From NCBI GenBank assembly GCA_964387495.1, contig CAYLXB010000001.1, forward strand, positions 62,001-126,000: DNA of 64,000 bases, in the 5' to 3' direction. Numbering within the stretch: the first letter of the stretch is position 1; every line of letters begins with the position of its first letter. A model generated the notes under the pieces. That model was not told the DNA's origin. It did no database searches and worked only from the letters and a program-made list of their open reading frames with translations. Below are positions 26,320 to 35,154 of this stretch, in pieces. This DNA is from DSXF01 sp964387495 (GTDB lineage: Bacteria > Chloroflexota > Anaerolineae > Anaerolineales > Villigracilaceae). The position numbers and the translations under genes were made by a program.

Positions 26320-26416
26320 CCATTTACACCAACGCATCTTGTAGGAAGGCAGCGCAGACCCGGCCCCCGGGAATCAGGACTATAATCAGGGGATATTTCC
26401 TGACCCCTGGACACTT

Positions 26417-26905
26417 ATGGATATTTACCAGTTCCTTGCCTCTCACGCAATTTCCTACGAACGCGTCGACCATCCCGCCGTTTATACCTGTGAACAAGCT
26501 GAACGCATGGTACCACCAATGCCGGGTGCAGACACGAAAAACTTGCTGGTACGCGATAAAAAAGGCCGCTGTCATTTTCTGGTGGTCGTCGGCTATGAAA
26601 AACCCGTGGACCTGAAAGCACTTGCATCTGCCCTGGGCGTCACGGGGTTGAGTCTTGCCTCGCCGGAACGCTTAAGGAAGTATCTGGGCATCGAGCCGGG
26701 CTCAGTCAGCCTGCTGGCAATCATCCACGATGTGGAATGCGCCGTGGAGGTCATCCTGGATGAGAAAATCTGGCAGGCGGATATTTTGAAGTGCCATCCG
26801 CTGGTCAACACTTCCACGCTCGCCATCCACAAAGAGGATGTCGAAAAGATATTGAGGCTTACCGGCCACCGCTGGCGGGTGCTTCCCGTGCCCGAGGCGG
26901 TGTAA
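26417..26905 (+). CDS. YbaK/ProXp-type aminoacyl-tRNA deacylase
   Basis: A 162-residue YbaK-fold protein that hydrolyses mischarged aminoacyl-tRNA. The pattern HPAVYTCEQAERMVPPMPGADTKNLLVRDKKG is that of ProX/PrdX (ProXp-ala-like) editing proteins, with the conserved Lys in TKNL. GIEPGSVSLLAIIHD matches the second conserved block. It is a free-standing trans-editing factor, so substrates could be Ala-tRNA(Pro) or similar. A TATAAT box lies 30 nt upstream and a small hairpin precedes the ATG; there is no Shine-Dalgarno. Confidence 0.88.
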   Translation: MDIYQFLASHAISYERVDHPAVYTCEQAERMVPPMPGADTKNLLVRDKKGRCHFLVVVGYEKPVDLKALASALGVTGLSLASPERLRKYLGIEPGSVSLLAIIHDVECAVEVILDEKIWQADILKCHPLVNTSTLAIHKEDVEKILRLTGHRWRVLPVPEAV

Positions 26906-26953
26906 CCAGAAATCCGTAAATCGGCTTACAAAGCGAGATCTCTGGAAACAAGT

Positions 26954-27496
26954 ATGACATTCCATATCCTCCGCCACGCCGAGAAAGCCTCCGGCGATTA
27001 TTACAACCCGCACTTGCGCCACCAGGACCCGCCCATCAGCGAGCACGGGCGACATTCCGCGGAAAAATTGTATGCGTATTTTGCAGACAAACAGATTTCA
27101 GCCATTTATGTCAGCAGTTACCAACGCACCTGGCAGACGGCCAAATTTACCGCCCTTGCACTTGGGCTGACACCGAACATTGACGAGCGGCTCAACGAGG
27201 TGGACAGCGGCTTGGCCGAGGGCTTGGCCGGAGAGGAACTTAAGCAGAAATATCCTGCCATCTGGCAGGGTTTTCAAGACCGCGCGTACGATTTCCGTTT
27301 TCCACAGGGAGAGACTGGCGAAGAAGCCCGCAGCCGGCTGGCCGCTTTTCTGGAGGAAAAGCAACGGGAACATGGCAAGAATAACATCCTCGTCATCTGC
27401 CATGATGGTCTGGTGCGAGTGATGATGTGCCATCTCATGGGAATCCCGGTCTATCGCCGCTGGAACTTCCAGGTAGATTTTTGCGGTCTAAAATAA
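26954..27496 (+). CDS. Histidine phosphatase family protein
   Basis: A 180-residue phosphoglycerate-mutase-like phosphatase. The catalytic RHA motif is ILRHAEK (the usual RHG with A in place of G), followed by SSYQRTWQTA, the phosphate-pocket Glu in NEVDSGLAEGL, and CHDGLVRVM with the second catalytic His. The length fits small phosphatases of the CobC/GpmB type. It lies 48 nt after the deacylase and 74 nt before the EamA gene, all on the plus strand, and may be cotranscribed with them. The substrate is unknown. Confidence 0.85.
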   Translation: MTFHILRHAEKASGDYYNPHLRHQDPPISEHGRHSAEKLYAYFADKQISAIYVSSYQRTWQTAKFTALALGLTPNIDERLNEVDSGLAEGLAGEELKQKYPAIWQGFQDRAYDFRFPQGETGEEARSRLAAFLEEKQREHGKNNILVICHDGLVRVMMCHLMGIPVYRRWNFQVDFCGLK

Positions 27497-27570
27497 ATCA
27501 CTTACCTGCCAGAACACGCGACTTGGAAACTGATCCGCTTCAATCAATCCTGTCCATAAGGAATCCCCCA

Positions 27571-28467
27571 TTGGCTTACATCGGCGAACTCGCGGCATTG
27601 TTTACATCCCTTTGCTGGGCGCTTTCGGCAGTTGGTTTCAACAATGCCACCCGGCAGTTTGGCTCATTGATCACCAACCGGCTGCGCGTGGTGCTGGCCC
27701 TGCTGGCACTATTGGCCATTAACGCCATTGCATATGGAAAACCAATCCCATTCGGTGCAGGCGCAGAGCGCTGGGGCTGGTTGGCCATCTCAGGTATCGT
27801 CGGGCTGGCAATGGGAGATTACTTCCTGTTCAGCGCCTACAAACACATCGGTCCGCGCCTGGGGCTGCTGCTTCTCAGTCTGGCGCCGGTCTTTGGGGCG
27901 CTGATTGCCTGGCTGCTCACCAGAGAGACTCTGACAACCATGCAGATGATCGGGATTATCGTCACACTGGCTGGCATCGCCTGGGTAGTGGCCACCCGGC
28001 CGGGAGAAAACGGCCAGCAAGACCACGACATGCGCAAAGGCATTCTGTCCGGCATCCTGGCTGCACTCGGGCAGGCAGCCGGACTGGTATTCTCAAAGCA
28101 GGGAATGTCTGGGGACTTTCCACCCTTTGCAGGGACACTGATACGCATGATTGCCGCATCCGCCAGTTTATGGCTGGTAGCTGCCTTTCAAGGCCAGGCT
28201 GGCGCCACTGTACGCATAATACAAAAACACCCTGCAGGCCTACGCTGGGCCATCTTTGGCGCGGCTTTCGGCCCGGTGCTGGGCGTATCAGCTTCGCTGC
28301 TGGCTGTCCAACACGCCGAAGTTGGCGTCGCCAGCACCCTGATGGCCCTGCCGCCAGTGTTCATGCTCCCAATCAGTTACTTTATCTATAAGGAAAGACT
28401 CACCTGGCAGACAGTGCTCGGCACACTGATTGCCATTGGCGGTGTGGCGCTTTTGTTCTTCAAGTAA
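27571..28467 (+). CDS. EamA family DMT transporter
   Basis: A 298-residue ten-helix transporter with two EamA repeats; the first repeat ends near FGALIAWLLTRETLT...GIIVTLAGIAWVVATRP and the second near YFIYKERLTWQTVLGTLIAIGGVALLFF. The start is TTG at 27571 with AAGGA 9 nt upstream. A longer frame from 27427 would overlap the phosphatase gene and adds a non-family, non-membrane N-terminus, so it is rejected. Probably a metabolite exporter; the substrate is unknown. Confidence 0.85.
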   Translation: MAYIGELAALFTSLCWALSAVGFNNATRQFGSLITNRLRVVLALLALLAINAIAYGKPIPFGAGAERWGWLAISGIVGLAMGDYFLFSAYKHIGPRLGLLLLSLAPVFGALIAWLLTRETLTTMQMIGIIVTLAGIAWVVATRPGENGQQDHDMRKGILSGILAALGQAAGLVFSKQGMSGDFPPFAGTLIRMIAASASLWLVAAFQGQAGATVRIIQKHPAGLRWAIFGAAFGPVLGVSASLLAVQHAEVGVASTLMALPPVFMLPISYFIYKERLTWQTVLGTLIAIGGVALLFFK

Positions 28468-28506
28468 ATTTTGGGTACAGAAGCGAGGCCCCTGCGCCCA
28501 AAATTT
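28466..28506. terminator. Bidirectional terminator between EamA gene and mutS2
   Basis: A perfect 10-bp repeat AAATTTTGGG (28466-28475) and CCCAAAATTT (28497-28506) overlaps the stop codons of both convergent genes. The T-rich arms serve both strands. Confidence 0.65.
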
Positions 28507-30935
28507 CAATGCCGCATCTTCGCCACGGTCACACCCTCACCGCCCTCCTTCGAATCCCCCGCCTCAAAAGAAGCCACGTGTGGATGATCCCGCAGTGCCT
28601 CGCGCACAGCTTGGCGCAGTTTACCTGTGCCTTTTCCATGGATGATACGCACAAACAACAGCCCAGCCAGGTAAGCCTGCTCCAGGTAGCGGTCAAGCAT
28701 ATCCAGCGCATCGTCAGCCATCCTGCCGCGTAAATCCAATTCGATCCCTGGGGATTGGGCAGCAACAGCGGAAGATGAACGACTGACGGTGATTTGGATT
28801 TCTTTATCTGCGGCTGGCTGTTCAGACTTTCTCTGCAGGTCAGACAACCTAGCCCGGATGCGAAGACCCCCGATCTGGACTTCTGCATCCGACTCGCCCA
28901 GGGCTGTCACCAGCCCTTCAGCATTCAGCGTGCTGACAATAACCCGCTCACCCAACCGCAAGGCGGAACGGTCGCAAACAGCATGGACGGGTTTCTGCTT
29001 GCGCTCCACCGGGGCCTGGACTTTTTCTTCAACTGTCTCAACCTTTTCTTCGATTTCCTTGAGCGCTTCCAGGGGCTGGCGGGCCTTCTTCAATTGGGCC
29101 TTGAGCGATTCAAGATTGCGCTTGAGCACCTCCACTTCCAATTCGGCTTCGGCGCGTGCCCTGGCAATCACATCGCGGCGTTCATCCTCAATGGTTTCCA
29201 GGCGTTTCTCCAATTCCCGGTTGAGCGCTTCGGCCTTCTGGCGGGCTTTCTCGATCTTCTCACGCTCGCGGCCGGTGCGGTTGCGCTCCTTACGAATATC
29301 ATCCAACAGTTTATCGGCGCGCAGCTCATCCGGGTGAACCTCACTCCTGGCTACAGAGACAATGGACTCGGGCAGGCCAAGCCGGGAAGCAATTGCCAGC
29401 GCGTTCGAGCGGCCAGGGAGCCCAATCGTCAGTTTATAGGTTGGGCGCAGGGTTTGGATATCGAACTCCAATGACGCATTGACCACCCCTGGCGTACTGT
29501 GAGCAAAAGTCTTCAGTTCAGGATAGTGCGTGGCAACCAGGGTGGTGATGCCGCCAGCCAGCAGATGCATGAGGATGGCACGCGCCAGGGCAGCACCTTC
29601 CTGAGGGTCCGTTCCCGCCCCCAATTCATCGAGAATAACCAGCGAACGGGAATCAGCCTTTTTCAAGATTTGGATGATGTTGGTGATGTGCCCGCTGAAG
29701 GTGCTCAATGATTGTTCGATGGACTGCTCATCGCCGATATCGGCCCAGACCGATTTGAAGCAGGCCAATTCCGAGCCACTCTGGGCCGGGATATGCAGGC
29801 CGCTTTGCGCCATGAGCACCATCAGGCCAATCGTCTTGAGGGTGACGGTCTTACCGCCGGTATTGGGGCCGGTGATGACCATGCCAAAGATGCCGGGTGT
29901 CAGGTCCACGTCAATCGGCACAACGATAGCCGGATCAAGGAGAGGGTGGCGACCGTGGAATAACCGGCAGACCGAACGATTTTCAATCTTAGATGATTGT
30001 TTTTTGGCCCCAGCTTCCCGCTCTTCCCGGGCTGCGGGGTGCATTTCCGGAATCGGGTGGAGGATCGGCTCGCTGGAGCGGATGGCTTCTGCATATTTCG
30101 CCTTGGCAAAAGCCAGGTCAAGTTCGGCCAGAGCCTGGATGCCTGTAATGAGCGGCTCGGCCTGCATGCCCACCTGGGCAGACAGTTCGGCCAGCACACG
30201 GCGCTCCTCGTCGCGCTCGGCCAGTTGCAATTCGCGGAAAGCATTGTTGAGTTCCACCACGGCCAGCGGTTCTACGAAGAGTGTAGCACCCGAAGATGAC
30301 TGGTCATGCACAATGGCCTTGATGCGCCCTTTGAATTCGGCGCGCAAGGGGATGACATAGCGCCCATCGCGTTGCGTGATGAGAGCCTCCTGCAACATGG
30401 AGACACTTTGGGCATCGGTGACATATTTCTGCAGACGGGCCATCAGGCGTTCATGGGCCACACGCACCTGAGCACGCAGGGATGCCAGTTTCGGTGAAGC
30501 GGAGTCGAGCACCTCGCCCTTGTCCGAGATGGTGCGCGAAATGACATCCACCAGTCCCTGCGGCGCAGGCAAAGCAAGAGCAATGTCCGCCAGGCGGGGG
30601 CAATCAAGGGTTCGTTTTTCAAGCAGTTTCTTCAATTCACGGCTGGAGATGAGCGTGCTCTTGAGATCCAATAAATCAGTGGGTTCAAGTACGCCGCCGC
30701 GGCGGGCCAACTCCACCTGCGGGCGGACATCATGGGAGCCCCCGATGGTAGCATCTGTGGTATCAATCAACAGGCGTGCCTCACTGGTCTCAGCCAGCCA
30801 GGCACGCGCCAGTTCGAGTGAGTCGGTCGGATGGAGAGCCAGTGCCAGTTCCCTGGAAGCCGAAAAATCGCAATGTGCGGCCAGCCGTTGGAGAACCTTG
30901 GGATATTCGAGAACGGAGATAGTTTTAGAATCCAT
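28506..30935 (-). CDS. mutS2: Endonuclease/ribosome-rescue factor MutS2
   Basis: An 809-residue MutS2. It has an N-terminal helical core and the MutS ATPase (Walker A TGPNTGGKTVTLKTIG near residue 355, Walker B VILDELGAGTDPQEGAAL). A long charged coiled coil (about 520-640, rich in R, E and K) follows, and then a C-terminal Smr nuclease domain with LDLRGRMADDAL and HGKGTGKLRQAV. MutS2 suppresses recombination and, in other bacteria, splits or rescues collided ribosomes. The Smr LDLR motif is intact, so nuclease activity is expected. Confidence 0.95.
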   Translation of the reverse strand: MDSKTISVLEYPKVLQRLAAHCDFSASRELALALHPTDSLELARAWLAETSEARLLIDTTDATIGGSHDVRPQVELARRGGVLEPTDLLDLKSTLISSRELKKLLEKRTLDCPRLADIALALPAPQGLVDVISRTISDKGEVLDSASPKLASLRAQVRVAHERLMARLQKYVTDAQSVSMLQEALITQRDGRYVIPLRAEFKGRIKAIVHDQSSSGATLFVEPLAVVELNNAFRELQLAERDEERRVLAELSAQVGMQAEPLITGIQALAELDLAFAKAKYAEAIRSSEPILHPIPEMHPAAREEREAGAKKQSSKIENRSVCRLFHGRHPLLDPAIVVPIDVDLTPGIFGMVITGPNTGGKTVTLKTIGLMVLMAQSGLHIPAQSGSELACFKSVWADIGDEQSIEQSLSTFSGHITNIIQILKKADSRSLVILDELGAGTDPQEGAALARAILMHLLAGGITTLVATHYPELKTFAHSTPGVVNASLEFDIQTLRPTYKLTIGLPGRSNALAIASRLGLPESIVSVARSEVHPDELRADKLLDDIRKERNRTGREREKIEKARQKAEALNRELEKRLETIEDERRDVIARARAEAELEVEVLKRNLESLKAQLKKARQPLEALKEIEEKVETVEEKVQAPVERKQKPVHAVCDRSALRLGERVIVSTLNAEGLVTALGESDAEVQIGGLRIRARLSDLQRKSEQPAADKEIQITVSRSSSAVAAQSPGIELDLRGRMADDALDMLDRYLEQAYLAGLLFVRIIHGKGTGKLRQAVREALRDHPHVASFEAGDSKEGGEGVTVAKMRH

Positions 30936-31327
30936 CGCAGTGTTAGAAACAAAAAGGACACGAAGGGTTATATTTTACACCATCGCAGTCCATCGGAAAA
31001 CGACTGCCAATAGGGCTATCGCATCTAAATTCGTTTTTGGGCTGTTTTTCAGGCTCTCAGCAAAGTTTTAGCATATCCTTGCTACATTCAGAACTTTCAA
31101 ATTGACAAAACCAAGGGTCAACAAGGATTTTGACATGGAGAAATCAGGAAAGCATTTCCGAATCCGACAAAAACTTACTCCAGAACCCGCTTTTTGCCCT
31201 TCATATGCCGATTTTGAGAACAAAATTAGATGCGATAGCCCTGCGACTGCCAATTCACAGCATTTCCCTTGCATGCTTCGTCTACAAATTAACCTGCCTT
31301 GAGAAGCCACAGAGGAGTGTCATTTTG
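30936..31327. other. Gene-free stretch upstream of mutS2 and the aminotransferase gene
   Basis: About 390 bp without a convincing gene. The sequence ACTGCGATGG occurs twice near the mutS2 start, once over its ATG and once about 50 nt upstream. TTGAC/GTCAA repeats lie at 31100-31135. Short frames here have no ribosome-binding site or recognisable protein character. The stretch is more AT-rich than its surroundings. I see no RNA gene. Confidence 0.4.
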
Positions 31328-31355
31328 TTGTTTCTTCGAGAGTCGGTTATATAAT
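31328..31355 (+). promoter_or_regulatory. Promoter of the HisC-like gene
   Basis: TTGTTT (31328-31333), a 16-nt spacer and TATAAT (31350-31355), 56 nt upstream of the ATG at 31412. Confidence 0.55.
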
Positions 31356-31411
31356 TCTAACTATCAACAACTTTTTTTGGCCGCTATCCAAACTGAACCC
31401 GGGAAAATGCC

Positions 31412-32515
31412 ATGAAATCAAACACAGCAATAAATCCAAATACCCTAAAATCCTTTGATTCCTACGTTGACACCCTTTATCCGATCGATTGCGGACTGGG
31501 GAGCAATCCATTGGGAGCACCGGATTCGGTGACAAATTTCTGGATGAACTACGAATGCTCAAAAATAGACCGGTATTATGATTTCAGCCAAATCGTGGAA
31601 TTGTCTGTAAAGGTTGGGGAATATACGGGCATACCCCCTGAAAGAATCTATTTCAGCAACGGTTCCGTTTCAATGCTCTCGAACATCTTCTTTAAGCTGT
31701 TTTCTGAACGTCCCAAACACATGATTGGGATCGGCCCGCAGTTTGTGCAGGCCGTTTCGGAGTGGTTACTATCGGGAGGCACCTATGATTCAATCCCATT
31801 AGAACCAAATGGGAATCTGGACGAGGCCATCGATCTGCTGATCCAAAAAATCAAGACGGTGAAACCGGCAGTGGTTTATATCGATAATCCCAACAACCCC
31901 ACCGGCATGGTGTTTACAGTAAGGCAAATCAAGCGGCTGCTCGAAGTTTGCCGGGGATTGGATGTGTTTCTGGTTTTGGATGAAGCCTATGCCGATTATC
32001 TTCCTATGGAAGCATCTGGGATGAATCTCACAAATGAATTCCAAAACTTCATTGTGACCAGAACATTTTCAAAAGGGCTGGGGATGGCTTCGATCCGGAT
32101 TGGATATTGTGTGGTACATGAGAAGCTGGTTGGAAGTATTCAGAAAATAATCTGTCCCTTTACACTTTCCAGGACCAGTATCGAAATGGCCTGCTATGTA
32201 TTACCCGGCATAGAGTCATTTCTACTCAGAAGCCGGGAGCATATCAGGGGATTGAAGAAAGAAATGATCAAAGCCTTTCAACAGAAAGGAATCACCATCT
32301 GGCCATCCCATAGTGATATTCCAATTTTCCTGGCGCACCACCCAGAGACATCCCTGTTCACCTGGTTATCAAACCTGGGCATCGTTACAGAGTCGGGGAA
32401 ACATTTCACCGCAACCCACCCACTGATGAATGACTATTACTGCAGGATTCGTGTCCCTGACTCCAAGACACACCTGATCCATCTCATGTACCGGCTGACA
32501 AAATCAAAGTTGTAA
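31412..32515 (+). CDS. Histidinol-phosphate aminotransferase-like PLP enzyme
   Basis: A 367-residue fold-type I aminotransferase. YIDNPNNPTG carries the conserved Asn for the cofactor pyridine region, LVLDEAYADYLP has the Asp that pairs with the pyridine nitrogen, and RTFSKGLGMASIRIGY contains the PLP lysine. The C-terminal RIRVPD provides the carboxylate-binding Arg. This is the HisC/CobD-like group. It stands alone with its own promoter and terminator and is far from any his gene here, so the true substrate may be another amino acid or amino phosphate. It looks richer in A and T than its neighbours, which could signal transfer. Confidence 0.82.
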   Translation: MKSNTAINPNTLKSFDSYVDTLYPIDCGLGSNPLGAPDSVTNFWMNYECSKIDRYYDFSQIVELSVKVGEYTGIPPERIYFSNGSVSMLSNIFFKLFSERPKHMIGIGPQFVQAVSEWLLSGGTYDSIPLEPNGNLDEAIDLLIQKIKTVKPAVVYIDNPNNPTGMVFTVRQIKRLLEVCRGLDVFLVLDEAYADYLPMEASGMNLTNEFQNFIVTRTFSKGLGMASIRIGYCVVHEKLVGSIQKIICPFTLSRTSIEMACYVLPGIESFLLRSREHIRGLKKEMIKAFQQKGITIWPSHSDIPIFLAHHPETSLFTWLSNLGIVTESGKHFTATHPLMNDYYCRIRVPDSKTHLIHLMYRLTKSKL

Positions 32516-32552
32516 AAAGAAACCGTGCACCGATGAATAAGGTTGTCAGCAA

Positions 32553-32587
32553 GCGGCGCTGAAGAACCGTTGGTTTTCCAGCGCCGC
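32553..32587. terminator. Strong bidirectional terminator
   Basis: GCGGCGCTG (32553-32561) pairs with CAGCGCCGC (32579-32587). An inner AGAACC/GGTTTT helix extends the stem to about 15 bp around a 3-nt loop. It is followed by TTTT on the plus strand and lies between the convergent aminotransferase and ABC permease genes. Confidence 0.75.
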
Positions 32588-32633
32588 TTTTGGACATGGC
32601 CCGCGGGCAAGCCGGGTGCAGACAATTCAATGT

Positions 32634-33830
32634 TCACTTCTCTTCGGACGCGTTCAACCTCCAGGCGGCCAGAGCAAAGAATAACACGGCATAACCAGCC
32701 AGGGCTGCAGCCGGAAGCAGCACCGATTCGAAACCCAGGCCGCGCACGCAAATATTTTTGAAGCCGTCCATACCCCAGGCAATTGGAGATAGGTGACCGA
32801 TGGTCTGAAAGGTATCACCTGTGAATTCCAGCGGCATCCAGGCGCCTCCCAGTCCGGCAAAGACGAACATGGGGATAAGCGAAAAACTGATGGCCTGTTC
32901 TTCACTGCGTGCCACAATTCCGATCAGCAAGCCCAGTGCAGCAATACACAAGGCTGCGCAGAACGCCACCAGGAATGTCGCAGCAGGTAAGCGCAGGTAG
33001 GCCACATGCAAAGCATACTGACCAAAGGTGATCAACATTGTAAATTGAGCAAAGATTAAAATAAATATGGCCAGGTAATGGCCAAACAGGACATGGGTGC
33101 GACGCGTGGCAGTGGTCAACAAGCGCTGAAAGGTGCGTGACTTGCGCTCGGTGACAATGATCTGCGCGGCAGTTAATAATCCGGCGATGGCAAACTGCAG
33201 CATCATCCCGGGCGAAGTATGAGAAAGTGCCATCTGCTGGTCGCTGGCCTTCTGGATGGCTGTGCTGGTTGTTTCCCTGACCGCAATGGGAGAATCTTCC
33301 CAGGCAGACAGGCCTTGCTTGAAGATGTATTTATAAGGCATCCGATCCGGGTCAATGCGGTCCATGATAGCCGCCGTGCTGGCTGCGCCGTCCAGGCGGC
33401 TTGCGGCAGTCAAGATCTCTGCCTCAACAGTGGTCCAAGTTGTCGTTCCGCTGTTGCCAATCAATGTGAGGCGGGTAGTTTTATCCTGCGTAACAGCCCG
33501 GCCATATCCTTCCGGGACAATGAGAACGGCGGCCAGTTCTTCGTCAGCCACTAATTGTTCCATGTCTGCAAGGGAACTCAAGGAATTTTCTTCGAGGTGG
33601 ATAACATCCGAGCCAGCAAGCTGGTCATGCAAGGCGCGGCTGACCCAACTATCATCCTGATCAATGTAACCGATGGATAAGCGTGAATCAGATCCGTTGG
33701 CAAACCCGCCGGAGGCATAACCGAACAGAAATGTGAACGCAATCGGCATGAGAAGCAGGAACATGAAGGTTTTAAAATCACGCGTTAGCTGTAGAAGGTC
33801 TTTCAGGGCAATGTCGAGGATTCGGATCAT
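32634..33830 (-). CDS. ABC-2 type transporter permease (second subunit)
   Basis: A 398-residue permease with an N-terminal helix (KTFMFLLLMPIAFTFLFGY), a large outside domain and five or six C-terminal helices with the motif RKSRTFQRLLTTATRRTHVLFGHYLA at the coupling helix. The ATG at 33830 is chosen because TAGGAG, overlapping the previous stop codon, lies just upstream. A longer frame runs up to 34208, but it translates the neighbouring gene out of frame. It forms an exporter with the next two genes; export of drugs, lipids or peptides is possible. Confidence 0.87.
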   Translation of the reverse strand: MIRILDIALKDLLQLTRDFKTFMFLLLMPIAFTFLFGYASGGFANGSDSRLSIGYIDQDDSWVSRALHDQLAGSDVIHLEENSLSSLADMEQLVADEELAAVLIVPEGYGRAVTQDKTTRLTLIGNSGTTTWTTVEAEILTAASRLDGAASTAAIMDRIDPDRMPYKYIFKQGLSAWEDSPIAVRETTSTAIQKASDQQMALSHTSPGMMLQFAIAGLLTAAQIIVTERKSRTFQRLLTTATRRTHVLFGHYLAIFILIFAQFTMLITFGQYALHVAYLRLPAATFLVAFCAALCIAALGLLIGIVARSEEQAISFSLIPMFVFAGLGGAWMPLEFTGDTFQTIGHLSPIAWGMDGFKNICVRGLGFESVLLPAAALAGYAVLFFALAAWRLNASEEK

Positions 33831-33841
33831 AGCCGGGGCTC

Positions 33842-35146
33842 CTACGCGTAACGCTTGTTGAAGCGCCACACACCAATGACGAAGAATATCACGCTCCACG
33901 CCAGAATCACCAGTGTGTTGACCAACACACTGGTAAACGGTTGGCCATTCATGGCCTGCATCAGGCCGCGGATCGCCCACCCCTGCGGGACAAGAAGTGA
34001 GACGGTTTCGCTCATGCGCCGTGTTATGGCTGAATTCATCGAAAAGACGCTGATCAAACCAAGCATGCCGGTCACGGTCAGCACACCTCCAAAGATGACA
34101 CCGCCCTGTTTGGTGGTCTTGAGGAAAGAATTGACAAAAATTCCAAAGCAAGAGGCGCTGAGGATAATTCCCAGGGCCATCACAATAACAGACGGCAGGT
34201 CTCCCCACTTGACTTTAAATATCAACTGCGCGGCTACCAGCAATACGATCACCTGCACACATACTGTAATAAATACCGAGATAAGTTTCCCGCTTAAGAT
34301 GGTCGCCTGCGAGGTGGGAGTAGTGAAAAGGCGCGGCAGGGTGCGTTCTTCCTCTTCCTTGAGGATGCTCTCGGCGGCGGACGTACCGGTATAAAAGGCA
34401 TAGAAAATCATCATCCCGCCCATGATGGGGCTGATGATGCTGACCAACAGGTCTTCACTCTCCTGGGCTGTGTCCTGTGGCACACCGGAGGGAGCGCGTG
34501 TGATAAGCAGTTCCCCTTCCACATCTTCGCTAAGCGCCAGGGAAGTATCCAGATACTGCTCCACAACCTGACCGGCCATTTGGTACTGGTCCTGGTCTGC
34601 CTCATCAAGCAGGATATTAACAGCAATCTTAACTCCAGCCATCCCATCCGTGAACCGGTTGAGGAAAGCACGCATGATGGCCGGGCCCATGGTCAACGTC
34701 GGATCTTGGTAAAACTCGATAAAAGCCTCGCCATCCTGGTCCGCAAACTGGTGTGAGAAATCTGCCGGGATGATCAAAGCCACCTGAGCAGTCTGGTTAT
34801 CCACCGCCGCACGCGCAGAAACAGCATCTGGCGCAAATGAAAGCTCAATCAAATCAGCCAATTCGTCGCTTTGCAAGATATTGACGATCAGGTCACCCAT
34901 GGTCTTTGCATTCTCTGCATCGGGAATATCCTTGGGCTTGAAGCGGAACTTGGGTCCGCCTTCATCTAGATTGGCAATGATCACTTTCGTCTTTGGCAGA
35001 GTGAACCCGCCGTTTTTAGCAACGTTGCCAAACATGAAGTAGAACATGCCTGTCACCAGCAACGGAATGACAAACATGAAGATGACCGCAAAAATGCTGC
35101 GGAATGAGCGAAGCATATCCTTGAGGGCAATGTCAAGGGCTTTCAT
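33842..35146 (-). CDS. ABC-2 type transporter permease (first subunit)
   Basis: A 434-residue permease with the same plan as the next gene: N-terminal helix, a roughly 200-residue extracytoplasmic domain, then a helix cluster. The coupling motif reads KEEEERTLPRLFTTPTSQATILSGKLIS. The two permeases are distant paralogs (both begin with (L/I)DIALKD) and probably form a heterodimer. Its AGGAGG overlaps the stop codon of the ATPase gene, so translation is coupled. Confidence 0.88.
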   Translation of the reverse strand: MKALDIALKDMLRSFRSIFAVIFMFVIPLLVTGMFYFMFGNVAKNGGFTLPKTKVIIANLDEGGPKFRFKPKDIPDAENAKTMGDLIVNILQSDELADLIELSFAPDAVSARAAVDNQTAQVALIIPADFSHQFADQDGEAFIEFYQDPTLTMGPAIMRAFLNRFTDGMAGVKIAVNILLDEADQDQYQMAGQVVEQYLDTSLALSEDVEGELLITRAPSGVPQDTAQESEDLLVSIISPIMGGMMIFYAFYTGTSAAESILKEEEERTLPRLFTTPTSQATILSGKLISVFITVCVQVIVLLVAAQLIFKVKWGDLPSVIVMALGIILSASCFGIFVNSFLKTTKQGGVIFGGVLTVTGMLGLISVFSMNSAITRRMSETVSLLVPQGWAIRGLMQAMNGQPFTSVLVNTLVILAWSVIFFVIGVWRFNKRYA

Positions 35147-35154
35147 CGAACCTC

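Noticed and set aside
27427..27570. Longer N-terminus of the EamA transporter
   Set aside because: It overlaps the histidine phosphatase gene and adds a polar stretch foreign to the family. TTG at 27571 has a ribosome-binding site.
30925..30995. ACTGCGATGG repeat as a regulatory site of mutS2
   Set aside because: Only two 10-bp copies with no dyad; could be chance or a small duplication.
31102..31302. Small protein gene upstream of the HisC-like gene
   Set aside because: No Shine-Dalgarno, no plausible protein pattern, and frames on both strands look alike.
32634..34208. A 524-codon version of the second ABC permease
   Set aside because: Codons upstream of 33830 translate the overlapping permease gene (33842-35146) out of frame. 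A Shine-Dalgarno and the family start support 33830.
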